The notes: a model not told the origin generated them from the sequence alone. A DNA stretch of 64,000 bases from Pelagibius litoralis (GCF_011683915.1 NZ_JAAQPH010000015.1:62001-126000), one strand, 5' to 3'. Positions 26,855 to 35,414 are shown, counted from the first letter of the stretch. A program made the numbers and translations.

Positions 26855-27805
26855 GCCATGCTTGATTCGCAAACAACGGGCGATGGTAAGGGCCATCCGA
26901 CCCCGCGCATGATGGAGGCTTTTCATGCGGTGTTGGAGGCCGGATCGGTCACTGCCGCCGCAAAGCAGCTCGGCGTTTCACAACCGGCGGTAAGCCGCCT
27001 GCTGAAACAGTTCGAGGGTGAACTGGGGGTTCCGCTGTTTCACCGGGCAAAGGGCAAGCTGACACCGACGCCCGAGGCCCATCGCCTCTCCGTCGAGGTG
27101 GGCCGCGCGCTGGATGGTATTGAGCGGGTGCGCCGCTCCGCCGAGGATGTTCGCCGCCACGGTGTTGGGCGGCTCCGCGTCGGGGTCACGCCGATGCTCT
27201 ACGATGGCGTGCTGCACGGCCTGATCGGCGATTTCTTGGCGGCACAGCCTCATTTGGTGCTGACCCTGGAAAGCGGCCTCACCGACATGATGATCGACTG
27301 GCTGCTGCGCGATCAGGTGGAACTGGCCTTTGCGTCTTTGCTGGATACCCACCCCGGTGTCGATACCGTCCCGCTGATTGAAACCCACAGTGTAGTGGTG
27401 CTGCCGCCGGACCATCCGCTGGCGGCCAAGCGGGCGATCGGCGCCGAGGATCTGGCCGATGTGCCGCTGATCACCATGACCCGCCGCTATTCCTCGCGCC
27501 ACCGCGTCGAGCAGATGTTCCGCCGGGCCGGGGTGCCGATGCGCCTGCGTGCGGAAACCAACCTGTCCGGGACGATCTGCGATCTGGTGCGCATGGGGCA
27601 GGGGGTTGCGATCCTGAATGCGTTGACCTGGGGCGGCGCCGGGCCCGGCCATCTGGTGGCGCGGCCGCTGAGCCCGCGCCTGATCAATCGCTATGGCGTC
27701 CTGCATCTGGCGGATCGCGGCTTTTCCCGCGCGGCCCGCCAGCTGATCGCCGCAGTCCGGGTTCATCTGGCCAGGACCAAGCCCGATCTCTATCTGGGCG
27801 AGTGA
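26849..27805 (+). CDS. LysR-family transcriptional regulator
   Basis: Divergently transcribed from the peptide transporter and followed 10 bases later by the M81 metallopeptidase, so it likely controls both sides. The N-terminal helix-turn-helix is VTAAAKQLGVSQPAVSRLLKQFEGELG (residues about 35-61), after a roughly 20-residue non-conserved lead. The effector domain runs from about 105 to 300. Start choice is uncertain: the ATG at 26849 is inside the operator dyad and has no good Shine-Dalgarno; a second ATG is nine bases downstream. Confidence 0.9.
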   Translation: MDAMLDSQTTGDGKGHPTPRMMEAFHAVLEAGSVTAAAKQLGVSQPAVSRLLKQFEGELGVPLFHRAKGKLTPTPEAHRLSVEVGRALDGIERVRRSAEDVRRHGVGRLRVGVTPMLYDGVLHGLIGDFLAAQPHLVLTLESGLTDMMIDWLLRDQVELAFASLLDTHPGVDTVPLIETHSVVVLPPDHPLAAKRAIGAEDLADVPLITMTRRYSSRHRVEQMFRRAGVPMRLRAETNLSGTICDLVRMGQGVAILNALTWGGAGPGHLVARPLSPRLINRYGVLHLADRGFSRAARQLIAAVRVHLARTKPDLYLGE

Positions 27806-27815
27806 GGGTTCGACG

Positions 27816-29363
27816 ATGCTGCAGGAAACCACAAAAACGTTCCGCGTTGCGGTTGGTGGCTTCGCCTTGGAATCGGTTTCCTTCCTGCCCCAAGAAACCG
27901 GGGTCGAAGCCTTTGAACGCGAGGCCCGGCGGGGCGCCGATCTGATCGAAGCGCTGGGCGGCACCGCCACGGTGGCGGGCGGCTTCCTGGCGCTCTTGGC
28001 CGAGGCGGGTGCCGAAGCGGTTCCCCTGGTCTACAGCGACTGTTCCGCCGCCGGCCCGGCCAGCGATGCGGCCTTCGAAGAGTTCGGCGATGAGATCTTG
28101 CGGGGGTTGAGCGCGGCTGAGCCTCTGGACGGGGTCTTGCTCTTCCTGCATGGCGCCATGACGACGCCCGCCCGCACGGACCCGGAGGGCGACCTGCTGC
28201 AATCCGTCAGAGCTCTGCTCGGCCCCTCTCTGCCAATCATGGTCGCCTTCGATCTTCACGCCAACCTTTCGCCGCGCACGGCGGAGCTTTGCGACGCACT
28301 CTTCGGATTTCATTTCTCACCCCATATCGACATGGCGGAAACCGGCAAACGGGCGGCGCGCTGCCTGATGGCCAGACTGAAGGGCGAAGAGGACCCGCAG
28401 TTGGCTATGGTCAAGGTGCCGATGATGCTGCCCAGCATCTTCACGGCCACGGCGCTCGCGCCGCTGTCGGATATTGTTGCCGAATCCCTGTCGCTGCCGC
28501 AGCGGGTGCCGGGGGTGATCGACGCCTCGGTCTTCTGCGGCTTTGCCTATGCCGACACGCCGGACATCGGTTTCTCCGTCGCGGTGGTTGCCGATGGAGA
28601 TCAGGCTTTGGCGGCTCAGGAAGCGGCAAGGCTGGCCGAACTGACCTGGCAAAGCCGGGATGCGCTGTTGCACGATGAACTGGTGTTGGGCCTTGAGGAC
28701 GGCCTGGTCGAGGCCCGGCGAATTGCCGTGCGGAGCGACCGGCCGGTGGTGGTGCTCGAACACGCCGACCGGCTGAACGATTCCACCTGGTGTCTGCGTT
28801 CCCTGATCGACGGTCCGTCCGGTATGGCGGTCCATTGTCCCTACCTCTGGGACCCGGACTCCGCCGCCGCTGCAGTGGCGGCCGGGGCCGGCGCCAGGCT
28901 CAACCTGGCTCTCGGCGGCAGGTCATCGGAGCGCGCCGGCGGTTCCATCGCCGTTGAAGCCGAGGTACTCTGGGCCGGGCAAAAGGTTTTCACCGGCAGC
29001 GGCCCGATGCGCAGGGGGCGCCGCATAAACCTCGGGCCCGCCGCCCTGCTGCGCATCGGCGACGTAACCGTCAGCGTGATCTCGAATTCGACCACGGCCA
29101 TCGATCTCGACGCGCTGGAACAGTTCGGCGTCGACTTCACGGCGCAGGACATTCTGTTGCTGCGCTCCAAGACGCATTTCCGTGCCGTCTTCGAACCTCT
29201 GGCGGTGGCCATTGTGATCGTCGATACGCCGGACTGGGGCACGGCCGATCTTGCCCGGTTGCCCTACCGTCATGCACCGGCCGGCCTCTTTCCTCTCGAC
29301 CGCGCGGCGCAGAAGAGCCGATCGCGGGCAGAAACCAGAACTCAAGAAAAACAGGCTCAGTAG
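27816..29363 (+). CDS. M81-family metallopeptidase (MlrC/microcystinase C type)
   Basis: A 515-residue protein of the M81 family, whose founding member MlrC cleaves linearised microcystin peptides. Recognisable blocks are FRVAVGGFALESVSFLP at the start (the usual GGFxxETxxF, here with Ser), LFLHGAMTT, the metal-binding VAFDLHANLS, HIDMAETGKRAA and the C-terminal RSKTHFRAVFEPLA. It is probably cytoplasmic, having no signal peptide. The GAGG site lies eight bases before the ATG, and the next gene starts 11 bases after its stop. Context suggests hydrolysis of peptide-like or N-acyl material imported by the neighbouring transporter. Confidence 0.88.
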   Translation: MLQETTKTFRVAVGGFALESVSFLPQETGVEAFEREARRGADLIEALGGTATVAGGFLALLAEAGAEAVPLVYSDCSAAGPASDAAFEEFGDEILRGLSAAEPLDGVLLFLHGAMTTPARTDPEGDLLQSVRALLGPSLPIMVAFDLHANLSPRTAELCDALFGFHFSPHIDMAETGKRAARCLMARLKGEEDPQLAMVKVPMMLPSIFTATALAPLSDIVAESLSLPQRVPGVIDASVFCGFAYADTPDIGFSVAVVADGDQALAAQEAARLAELTWQSRDALLHDELVLGLEDGLVEARRIAVRSDRPVVVLEHADRLNDSTWCLRSLIDGPSGMAVHCPYLWDPDSAAAAVAAGAGARLNLALGGRSSERAGGSIAVEAEVLWAGQKVFTGSGPMRRGRRINLGPAALLRIGDVTVSVISNSTTAIDLDALEQFGVDFTAQDILLLRSKTHFRAVFEPLAVAIVIVDTPDWGTADLARLPYRHAPAGLFPLDRAAQKSRSRAETRTQEKQAQ

Positions 29364-29374
29364 GGAGACGATTG

Positions 29375-30337
29375 ATGACCGACGACAGCTACCCCATCGA
29401 ACTCGACCAACCCGACATCACGCCTTACAAGGCGGGAAACACGGGCATCGACTACATCACCCGTTTCGACGCGGCCGAAGCGGGCCCTCATGTGATGATC
29501 ACCGCGGTGGTCCACGGCAACGAGGTCTGCGGTGCCATCGCGCTGGACTGGCTGTTCCGCAAGGGGGTGCAGCCGCTGAAGGGCTCGCTTTCCCTGGGTT
29601 TCATGAATATTGAGGCCTATCACAGCTTCGATCCGGCCGATCCCTCAGCCTCGCGTTTCGTCGATGAGGATTTCAACAGGCTTTGGTCCGCCCGGACGCT
29701 CGACGACCCGGCCCGCGATTCCGTCGAACTGCGCCGCGCCCGGACGGTACGGCCCTATATGGATGGTGTCGACGTCCTGCTGGATGTTCATTCCATGCAG
29801 CACAAGACGCCGCCGCTGATGATGGCCGGTCCCCTGCCCAAGGGGCGGGCGCTGGCCCGCGAAGTCGGCCTGCCGGAATTGGTGGTGACCGACGGCGGCC
29901 ATGCCGCCGGCAAGCGGTTGCGCGACTACGAAGGCTTTTCCGATCCCGACAGCCCCAAGAATGCCGTACTGATGGAATGCGGCCAGCACTGGGAAGCCGC
30001 GGCCGGGCCGCTGGCGATCCACACCGCTTTGCGGTTTTTGCTGGCCAAGGGCGTGATCGCAGCGGACTGGGCGGCAGAGGAACTGGCTGGCGTCGCACTG
30101 CCGCAGCAGCGCTTCATCGAAGTGACCGGCCCGGTCACCATCGAGAGCGAGGACTTCCGTTTCGCCGAAGACTACCGCGGCCTCGAAGTGATCCCGAAGG
30201 CCGGCAGCGTCATCGCCTATGACGGCGGCAAGGCGGTGACCACACCCTACGACGGCTGCGTGCTGATCATGCCGTCGCGGCGCCTCAATCCCGGCGCCTC
30301 TGCTGTCAGGCTCGGCCGCTACCTGGAAGCCGGCTAG
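29375..30337 (+). CDS. succinylglutamate desuccinylase/aspartoacylase-type amidohydrolase
   Basis: M14-like zinc amidohydrolase (320 residues) that removes an acyl group from an N-acyl amino acid. Zinc ligands are in VVHGNEVCG (His and Glu) and LLDVHSMQHK (the second His); the catalytic Glu is probably in VLMECGQHWE. The ATG at 29375 has AGGGAGA six bases upstream. It follows the M81 gene in the same operon. With the N-formylglutamate amidohydrolase on the other side, it makes a third hydrolase around one transporter, all acting on amide-linked amino acids. Confidence 0.87.
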   Translation: MTDDSYPIELDQPDITPYKAGNTGIDYITRFDAAEAGPHVMITAVVHGNEVCGAIALDWLFRKGVQPLKGSLSLGFMNIEAYHSFDPADPSASRFVDEDFNRLWSARTLDDPARDSVELRRARTVRPYMDGVDVLLDVHSMQHKTPPLMMAGPLPKGRALAREVGLPELVVTDGGHAAGKRLRDYEGFSDPDSPKNAVLMECGQHWEAAAGPLAIHTALRFLLAKGVIAADWAAEELAGVALPQQRFIEVTGPVTIESEDFRFAEDYRGLEVIPKAGSVIAYDGGKAVTTPYDGCVLIMPSRRLNPGASAVRLGRYLEAG

Positions 30338-30398
30338 AGCAGATCCGGGTTGGACGGAATCGCTGAAAGCGACCCATCAATCCGGTGAATCTGCTCTA
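30335..30398. repeat. imperfect palindromic intergenic repeat, copy type A
   Basis: TAGAGCAGAT (30335-30344) is matched by ATCTGCTCTA (30389-30398). The interior also pairs (CCGGGTTG with CAATCCGG) around a small TCGCT-GAA-AGCGA hairpin. I recall very similar 60-base palindromes recurring between genes in alphaproteobacterial chromosomes. It starts inside the last codon of the amidohydrolase gene. Confidence 0.65.
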
Positions 30399-30411
30399 AC
30401 TGTTTGATGTC

Positions 30412-30471
30412 GATCGGATTCACATGTTTTGTCGAAACCACGAAGTGGTTCCGTCAAAACATGATCCGATC
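30412..30471. repeat. imperfect palindromic intergenic repeat, copy type B
   Basis: Three nested paired blocks: GATCGGA/TCCGATC (30412-30418, 30465-30471), CATGTTTTG/CAAAACATG (30423-30431, 30455-30463) and AACCAC/GTGGTT (30436-30441, 30445-30450) around a GAA loop. The long hairpin touches the stop codon of the aminotransferase gene. Between convergent genes it could act as a bidirectional terminator, but it looks like a mobile-type intergenic repeat. Confidence 0.7.
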
Positions 30472-31640
30472 TAGAGGGTCGCCAACAACGTGTCGCAGAC
30501 CCGCGCCACAGTTGCTTCGTCCAGATAGCCGTGCATGGGCAGGGCGAGGACTTCTTCGGCGACTTTTTCAGAAGTCGGCAGTGAGCCGGAACCCGCGCCG
30601 AAGCCTGCGTAGGCGGCATGCAGATGCAGCGGCTTTCGATAATAGACAGCACAGGCGATGCCGGCCTCCGTTAGCGCTTGTTGCAGGATATCGCGCAGTG
30701 GTGAGCGTATGGCGTAGACCGCCCAGGCCGAATGGTCTTCGGTTTCCAGCAGCGGGGTTCGTAGCTTGGCCGAGAGCCGCGTGTCGTACCATCTTGCCGC
30801 CTGTCTCCGCGCCCGCAATTCGTCTTCGAAGGCTTCCATCTTGGCAAGCAGGACAGCAGCCTGAAGGCTGTCCAGGCGGCTGTTCAACCCAACCTGCCTG
30901 GCTTCGCCGGTGTGGTCGAAGCCATGGCCTCGCAGTCGACGGCAGGCCTCGGCTATCGCCAGGTCTCCGGTCAGGATGGCGCCGCCGTCACCGAAGCAGC
31001 CCAGAGGTTTTGAGGGATAGAAGCTGATGGTTGTTGCGGGCGCCAGCGTTCCCACGCGGCCCAGAGTTTTGGTGGCGCCCTGCGGGGTCGCCTGTGTGGC
31101 ACCGAAACTCTGGGCCGCGTCGGCCAGGACCAACAGACCCTCGGCCTTCGCCAAACCAAGGATCGTCGGATAGTCGGCGGGTCGGCCGAAGAGGTCGACC
31201 GGAATGATCGCGCGCGGCCTGAGGCCGCCGGCTTTTCTCACACCGGCAATTTGCTCTTCCAGCTGTACTGGATCCATGGTCAGTCGGTCGTCGTCGATAT
31301 CGACGAAAACCGGTGTGGCTCCGCTCATCACGACCGCGCCTGCCGTGGCGGCGAAGGTGAAGGCCGGTACGAAAACCGCATCGCCGCGCCCGACGCCCAT
31401 CGCCATCAAGGCAAGTTGCAAGGCGTCGGTGCCGTTGGCGACGGTGATCGCGGCGCCGGCACCGGAAAAATCCGTAAGCTTGGCCTCAAGCTCGGTTACC
31501 GGGGCGCCGAGGATAAAATCGCCCCGCGCCATCACCGCCTCCATACCTGCCCGGATCCGGTTGCCTAGCGCGGCGCGCTGCTTCTGGAGATCGACCAGGG
31601 GTATCGGCGGGGAAGCCGATTGCTTCGCTGCTGCCACCAT
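30471..31640 (-). CDS. DegT/DnrJ/EryC1/StrS aminotransferase, candidate GnnB
   Basis: PLP-dependent sugar aminotransferase, 389 residues. The PLP lysine is K211 in ISFYPSKPLGCFGDGG; ANGTDALQLAL and VLADAAQSFGA are further family blocks. It starts 10 bases after the oxidoreductase gene. A Gfo/Idh/MocA oxidoreductase followed by a DegT aminotransferase is the arrangement of GnnA/GnnB, which convert UDP-GlcNAc to its 3-amino derivative for lipid A with amide-linked acyl chains; I consider this the likeliest role. Another 3-amino-sugar pathway for surface polysaccharide remains possible, as no lpx gene is adjacent. Confidence 0.85.
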   Translation of the reverse strand: MVAAAKQSASPPIPLVDLQKQRAALGNRIRAGMEAVMARGDFILGAPVTELEAKLTDFSGAGAAITVANGTDALQLALMAMGVGRGDAVFVPAFTFAATAGAVVMSGATPVFVDIDDDRLTMDPVQLEEQIAGVRKAGGLRPRAIIPVDLFGRPADYPTILGLAKAEGLLVLADAAQSFGATQATPQGATKTLGRVGTLAPATTISFYPSKPLGCFGDGGAILTGDLAIAEACRRLRGHGFDHTGEARQVGLNSRLDSLQAAVLLAKMEAFEDELRARRQAARWYDTRLSAKLRTPLLETEDHSAWAVYAIRSPLRDILQQALTEAGIACAVYYRKPLHLHAAYAGFGAGSGSLPTSEKVAEEVLALPMHGYLDEATVARVCDTLLATL

Positions 31641-31650
31641 CGAACAAGCT

Positions 31651-32667
31651 CTAGCCGCCGAACCGGCGTTTCAGGTTGTGATTCAGAGGATGTTTCAGAT
31701 CCGGATCGCGGTTGGCTGCCATAACGAACTCGGCATGGGCCTGCAGCTCTCGGGTCGCAATCAGGGCCGCCTCCAGGGCGCGGCGACCCTCTTCGCCGCT
31801 AACCAGGGGGCGGCGACCTTCACGCACGCAGGCGATGAAGTCCTCGATCTCCCGCTCCAGCGCATCGACCTCTTCATAACTCACTTCGGCGATATCCGCC
31901 GCGGCCGTGCCGCCTTCTCCATCAGTCTTACGGGCGATGATCATTGTCTGGGTGTCGAAATTCACGCTCAGGTAGCTGCTTGGCTGAAAGATGCGCATAC
32001 GCCGTTCGGTCTTGAAGCTGATGCGGCTGGCGGTGATGTTCGCCAGGCAGCCGTTGGCGAATTTGACCCGCGCAGAGCAGATGTCCTCGTGGTCGGTGAA
32101 TACCGGCGCCCCGGCGGCGTCAATGGAAAGGATCGGTGAATCGACCAGTGAGAGCACGAGGTCGATATCGTGGATCATCAGGTCGAGAACCACATTCACA
32201 TCGGTGCTGCGGCCGCTGAACGGGGTGATGCGGACCGAGTCGATGTAGAGCGGCCGGCTGACATGACGCTGCAGCGCCTGCGCGACGCCGGAAAAGCGCA
32301 CCAGATGACCGACCTGGAGTACCAGGTGCTTGGTTCTGGCGAGGGCGATGAGGGCATCCGCCGTCGCGAGGCTGTCGGATATCGGTTTTTCCACGAGCAC
32401 ATGAATGCCCGCAGTCAAACAGTCGCGGGCGATGCCGAAATGCGCCTGGGTCGGCACCGTGATGCTGGCGGCTTTCACACACCCCAGGAGCTCTCGATGA
32501 TCGCTGACCGCCGGAACACCGAGCGCAGAGCCGACTTCGGCGGCACGTTCCGGGTTGATATCGGCGATACCGACCAGCTCCGCAGAATCGGAGGCGGCAA
32601 TCTTTTTGGCATGGTAGAGGCCGAAGTGGCCCGTACCAATGACGGCCATCGGCAGTTTGCCAAGCAT
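31651..32667 (-). CDS. Gfo/Idh/MocA-family oxidoreductase, candidate GnnA
   Basis: NAD(P)-dependent sugar dehydrogenase, 338 residues. Rossmann motif MAVIGTGHFGLYHAK at the N-terminus, the family's catalytic lysine motif HVLVEKPIS around residue 95, and the conserved MIHDIDLVLSL segment (an HDID dyad) are present. GGAGG lies seven bases before the ATG. It is the first gene of a two-gene unit with the DegT aminotransferase and is divergent from the CDP-alcohol phosphatidyltransferase (237-base gap without visible genes). Oxidation of UDP-GlcNAc at C3 is inferred from the pairing. Confidence 0.85.
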   Translation of the reverse strand: MLGKLPMAVIGTGHFGLYHAKKIAASDSAELVGIADINPERAAEVGSALGVPAVSDHRELLGCVKAASITVPTQAHFGIARDCLTAGIHVLVEKPISDSLATADALIALARTKHLVLQVGHLVRFSGVAQALQRHVSRPLYIDSVRITPFSGRSTDVNVVLDLMIHDIDLVLSLVDSPILSIDAAGAPVFTDHEDICSARVKFANGCLANITASRISFKTERRMRIFQPSSYLSVNFDTQTMIIARKTDGEGGTAAADIAEVSYEEVDALEREIEDFIACVREGRRPLVSGEEGRRALEAALIATRELQAHAEFVMAANRDPDLKHPLNHNLKRRFGG

Positions 32668-32904
32668 CAGGGGACCTCCGTGCGCGGCTTTGCATCCTGC
32701 ACAAGCGCTAAAGTGGGTCCCCCTGTCGCCACGCTTGCAATCTAACAGTGCTTTATATTGGCGCTTCGGCGGTGTTTGTCTATGGCGGATTGTGGGTCAA
32801 ATAACCGTATCCGGGCAAGGATAGTCGGGGGCCGACCATCGGTCGGTCTTGCCGTTGGGTATCGCCGGACTGGCCCCGAAGGGTCTGAGCGGCTATGGAA
32901 AGGC

Positions 32905-33510
32905 ATGTTGGATGCGCGCCTTCGCCAGATCATCGACCCGCCGCTCGACCGGATCGGCCGGGGCTGCGCGCGTCTGGGGATTACCGCCAACGGGGTCACG
33001 GTCACCGGTTTCCTGGTCGGCTGCGGCGCCTGGGCGATGCTGGCCCTGCAGAGTTACTGGTGGGCCCTGGCGCTGATCCTGCTGAACCGCCTGGCCGACG
33101 GCCTGGACGGGGCGGTGGCGCGCCATGGCCGCATCACCGATCTCGGCGGTTATCTCGATATCGTGCTCGACTTCCTGTTCTATGCCGGGGTGGTCTTCTT
33201 CTTCGCCGTCGGCCAGCCGGACCAGGCTCTGCCGGCGGCCTTCCTGATCTTCTCCTTCATCGGCACCGGGGCCAGCTTCCTGGCCTTTGCCGCCCTAGCC
33301 GCCAAGTTGGGTATCACCACGGCGGCGCGCGGGAAAAAATCGATCTACTACCTCGGCGGCCTGACCGAAGGGACGGAGACCATCGCGCTCTTTGTCGCCA
33401 TTTGCCTGTTCCCGCAGTTCTTCGCCTGGCTTGCCTGGATCTTCGGCGGTCTCTGCTGGCTGACCACGGCGGTGCGCATCTATTCGGCGGTGCAGACTTT
33501 CAGGAATTGA
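32905..33510 (+). CDS. CDP-alcohol phosphatidyltransferase family protein
   Basis: Integral membrane enzyme joining a CDP-activated lipid to an alcohol. The signature DxxDGxxAR...GxxxDxxxD is complete in ADGLDGAVARHG...GGYLDIVLD. About six hydrophobic helices follow. I propose the ATG at 32905 (201 residues), since the upstream in-frame residues are Arg/Gly-rich and unlike the family. The site GGAAAGG is close to that ATG, so the start is not certain. The alcohol acceptor (glycerol phosphate, serine, inositol phosphate) cannot be deduced. Confidence 0.85.
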   Translation: MLDARLRQIIDPPLDRIGRGCARLGITANGVTVTGFLVGCGAWAMLALQSYWWALALILLNRLADGLDGAVARHGRITDLGGYLDIVLDFLFYAGVVFFFAVGQPDQALPAAFLIFSFIGTGASFLAFAALAAKLGITTAARGKKSIYYLGGLTEGTETIALFVAICLFPQFFAWLAWIFGGLCWLTTAVRIYSAVQTFRN

Positions 33511-33562
33511 TTGTCGCCGCGCCGGTCTTTCATCGTTCTTAGCTATCAAAGGAAATGTGCGG

Positions 33563-33979
33563 ATGATCAAGAGCTTCAACCCGCCCGGCGTCTGGGCGCC
33601 CTTCGGGGCCTTCTCCATGGGTGTGGTGCAGGGCGAAGGGCAGGTCGTCTATCTGAAGGGGCAGGTTTCGCTCGACCCCGGCGGCAAGATCGTGGGCAAG
33701 GGCGACATGCCGGCCCAGGTGCGTCAGGTTCTGGAGAACATCCAGGCCGTGCTCGGCCATGTCGGCGGCACCATGGCGGACATCGTCTCGCTCACCCAGT
33801 ACGTGACCGACATCGAAGCCTTCATGGCCGCCGGTGCGGTGCGCAAGCAGTTCTTCGCGGAGCCCTTTCCGGTGACCACCACCGTCGAGGTCGCGCGGCT
33901 CTATGAACGCGACCTCTTGGTCGAGATTACGGCAATTGCCGTAATCCCCCGAGACCGCTTCTCAGCGGCAGGCCTGTAG
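33563..33979 (+). CDS. RidA/YjgF-family (Rid) protein
   Basis: Small trimeric protein that hydrolyses reactive imines/enamines or related intermediates. Typical blocks: VVYLKGQVSLDPGGKIVGKGDMPAQVRQVLENI, and YVTDIEAFMA. The C-terminal half has PFPVTTTVEVARLYERDLLVEI where archetypal RidA has the active-site Arg (PxRSxVxV). Here that position is Thr, so it belongs to a divergent Rid subgroup and may lack imine deaminase activity. The ATG at 33563 is nine bases after AAAGGA. The last dozen codons extend past the usual family end. Confidence 0.82.
   Translation: MIKSFNPPGVWAPFGAFSMGVVQGEGQVVYLKGQVSLDPGGKIVGKGDMPAQVRQVLENIQAVLGHVGGTMADIVSLTQYVTDIEAFMAAGAVRKQFFAEPFPVTTTVEVARLYERDLLVEITAIAVIPRDRFSAAGL
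33925..33946. repeat. 22-bp perfect palindrome at the 3' end of the Rid gene
   Basis: GATTACGGCAA followed immediately by TTGCCGTAATC is a perfect 22-base palindrome inside the codons for EITAIAVIP. It is too symmetrical to pass over, but it lacks a loop and T-run. A protein-binding site or a selected 3' mRNA hairpin are both possible. Confidence 0.5.
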
Positions 33980-34010
33980 CGGCCTGTCGGGCCGGGGTTT
34001 CAGGTGACGC

Positions 34011-34044
34011 CGGCGGAGGGCGCTTAAGAAACACCTCTCCGCCG
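34011..34044. terminator. hairpin between convergent genes, weak terminator candidate
   Basis: CGGCGGAG (34011-34018) pairs with CTCCGCCG (34037-34044) across an 18-base loop, between the Rid gene and the convergent secreted-protein gene. No T-run follows on either strand, so termination is only suggested by position. Confidence 0.35.
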
Positions 34045-34059
34045 AGTCAGGACTGTGAT

Positions 34060-34389
34060 CTAGTCGGCGTCTGGGAACGAGCAGGTGATCCCGTCGGGCC
34101 CTTGGCTCAGGCCGCCCTCGGCTTTGTCGCAGGCGGTTGTGAAATCTTCGATGCAGTGCGTCGCCGAGGCGGGCGAACAAGTAAGATCGACTGCCGCTGT
34201 TCCCGGCCGGGTCGCGAGACCGAAAGCGCGCTTTACCTCGCCCCGGTTCCGGACCACCACCTTTTTCATGCTCTTCTTTTTGGTCTGGGCGATCTGCTGG
34301 TCGCCGGCTGTGTCGGCAAAGCCCGGCACTTGTGCACCGGCGATAGCGAACAGGGCAAAGGCAGCGACAGTCATGGATAGAATCTTCAT
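34060..34389 (-). CDS. small secreted hypothetical protein
   Basis: A 109-residue protein with a Sec signal (residues 1-25, ending VPGFADTA), a Lys-rich segment (TKKKSMKKVVVRN) and three cysteines in the C-terminal half (LTCSPAS, HCIEDFTTACDK) plus one near the end (GITCSF), so two disulfides are possible. GGAGA lies seven bases before the ATG. I do not recognise a family. It is divergent from the TRIC channel gene with a 235-base gap in which I see nothing certain. Confidence 0.7.
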   Translation of the reverse strand: MKILSMTVAAFALFAIAGAQVPGFADTAGDQQIAQTKKKSMKKVVVRNRGEVKRAFGLATRPGTAAVDLTCSPASATHCIEDFTTACDKAEGGLSQGPDGITCSFPDAD

Positions 34390-34624
34390 GGAATCGTCTC
34401 CATCTTGGTTGTGCGCCGACCCACATCGGCGCCAACTTGATTGGCGACTGCGCCGCCGTAATACAGCGATGTTTCCTAAGAATTCGTTACGTAATCAATA
34501 GGCGAGGTCTGTCGACGCTGGCCGTTGTGCCTTGTGGCGCCCGCCTGCACATTTCGATTAGCATGGGTTTCAGCCGTCCGCAGCGGGACGGCATCCATTA
34601 AAGGTCGTAGAAGGCAGGTCTGAC

Positions 34625-35290
34625 ATGCTTGAAATCGAAGCGCCGCCCCAACTGGTGCTGACCATCGACATTCTCGCGGTGATCGTCTTCGCCGTTTCAG
34701 GCGCCCTGGTCGCCTCGCGCAAGCGCCTCGATATGGTCGGCTTCATGTGGCTCGCGGTCTTGACCGGTGTCGGCGGCGGCACGGTTCGCGACCTGCTGCT
34801 CGACGTGCCGGTGTTCTGGATGGTCGCGCCCCACCACATCATCGCCTGTCTGGTCACGGCGGGGGTCGTGCACTTCACCGCGCACCTGATGGAATCGCGC
34901 TACCGGCTGCTGTTGTGGTTCGATGCCCTGGGCCTCGCCCTGGTGACCGTGGCCGGCACCGCCAAGGGCCTGGACAACGGCACCGGCGCGCTGGTCGCGG
35001 TGGCCATGGGCGTGGTCACCGGCACCGTGGGCGGGATCGTCCGCGACCTCATCGGCAACGAGCCCTCGGTGATCCTGCGGCGCGAGATTTACGTGACCGC
35101 CTCGGGGCTCGGCGCCTGCACCTACGTCATCCTGGCCGAACTGGCGTTGCCGGCGCTGCTCGCCGGTGCGGCCGGCGTTCTCGTCACCTTTACCGTGCGC
35201 GGCCTTGCCATCACCTACAACTGGTCAATGCCCGCCTACCGCCACCGCCCCGGCCGCACCCTCAAGGAGATCGAGGATCTGCGGAAGTAG
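34625..35290 (+). CDS. TRIC cation channel family protein (UPF0126)
   Basis: Inner-membrane protein of 221 residues with seven predicted helices and the internal duplication typical of prokaryotic TRIC channels: the glycine-rich GVGGGTVRDLLLDVP in the first half and GTVGGIVRDLIGNEPS in the second. These kinked-helix glycines mark the cation pore. A purine-rich AGGTCGTAGAAGGCAGG stretch precedes the ATG. Likely a potassium-permeable channel; no neighbour points to a specific role. Confidence 0.88.
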   Translation: MLEIEAPPQLVLTIDILAVIVFAVSGALVASRKRLDMVGFMWLAVLTGVGGGTVRDLLLDVPVFWMVAPHHIIACLVTAGVVHFTAHLMESRYRLLLWFDALGLALVTVAGTAKGLDNGTGALVAVAMGVVTGTVGGIVRDLIGNEPSVILRREIYVTASGLGACTYVILAELALPALLAGAAGVLVTFTVRGLAITYNWSMPAYRHRPGRTLKEIEDLRK

Positions 35291-35374
35291 GAGGGCGAGG
35301 GCCGGCGTGGACGGAGGTGCATCTAACGGCCGATCAAGCTCAAACAAGAGCGGCTCATGTTGAGCCTCTCTGCA

Positions 35375-35414
35375 CTTAAGAGTTAGAGCCATGGCTTAAG
35401 AGTTTGAGCCGTGG
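35375..35414. repeat. two tandem 20-base direct repeats ahead of the FecR-domain gene
   Basis: CTTAAGAGTTAGAGCCATGG (35375-35394) is followed without gap by a copy with two mismatches (35395-35414). A dyad TCAAGA-N5-TCTTGA follows at 35448-35464. All lie upstream of the FecR-domain gene and could be operator sites. Confidence 0.55.
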
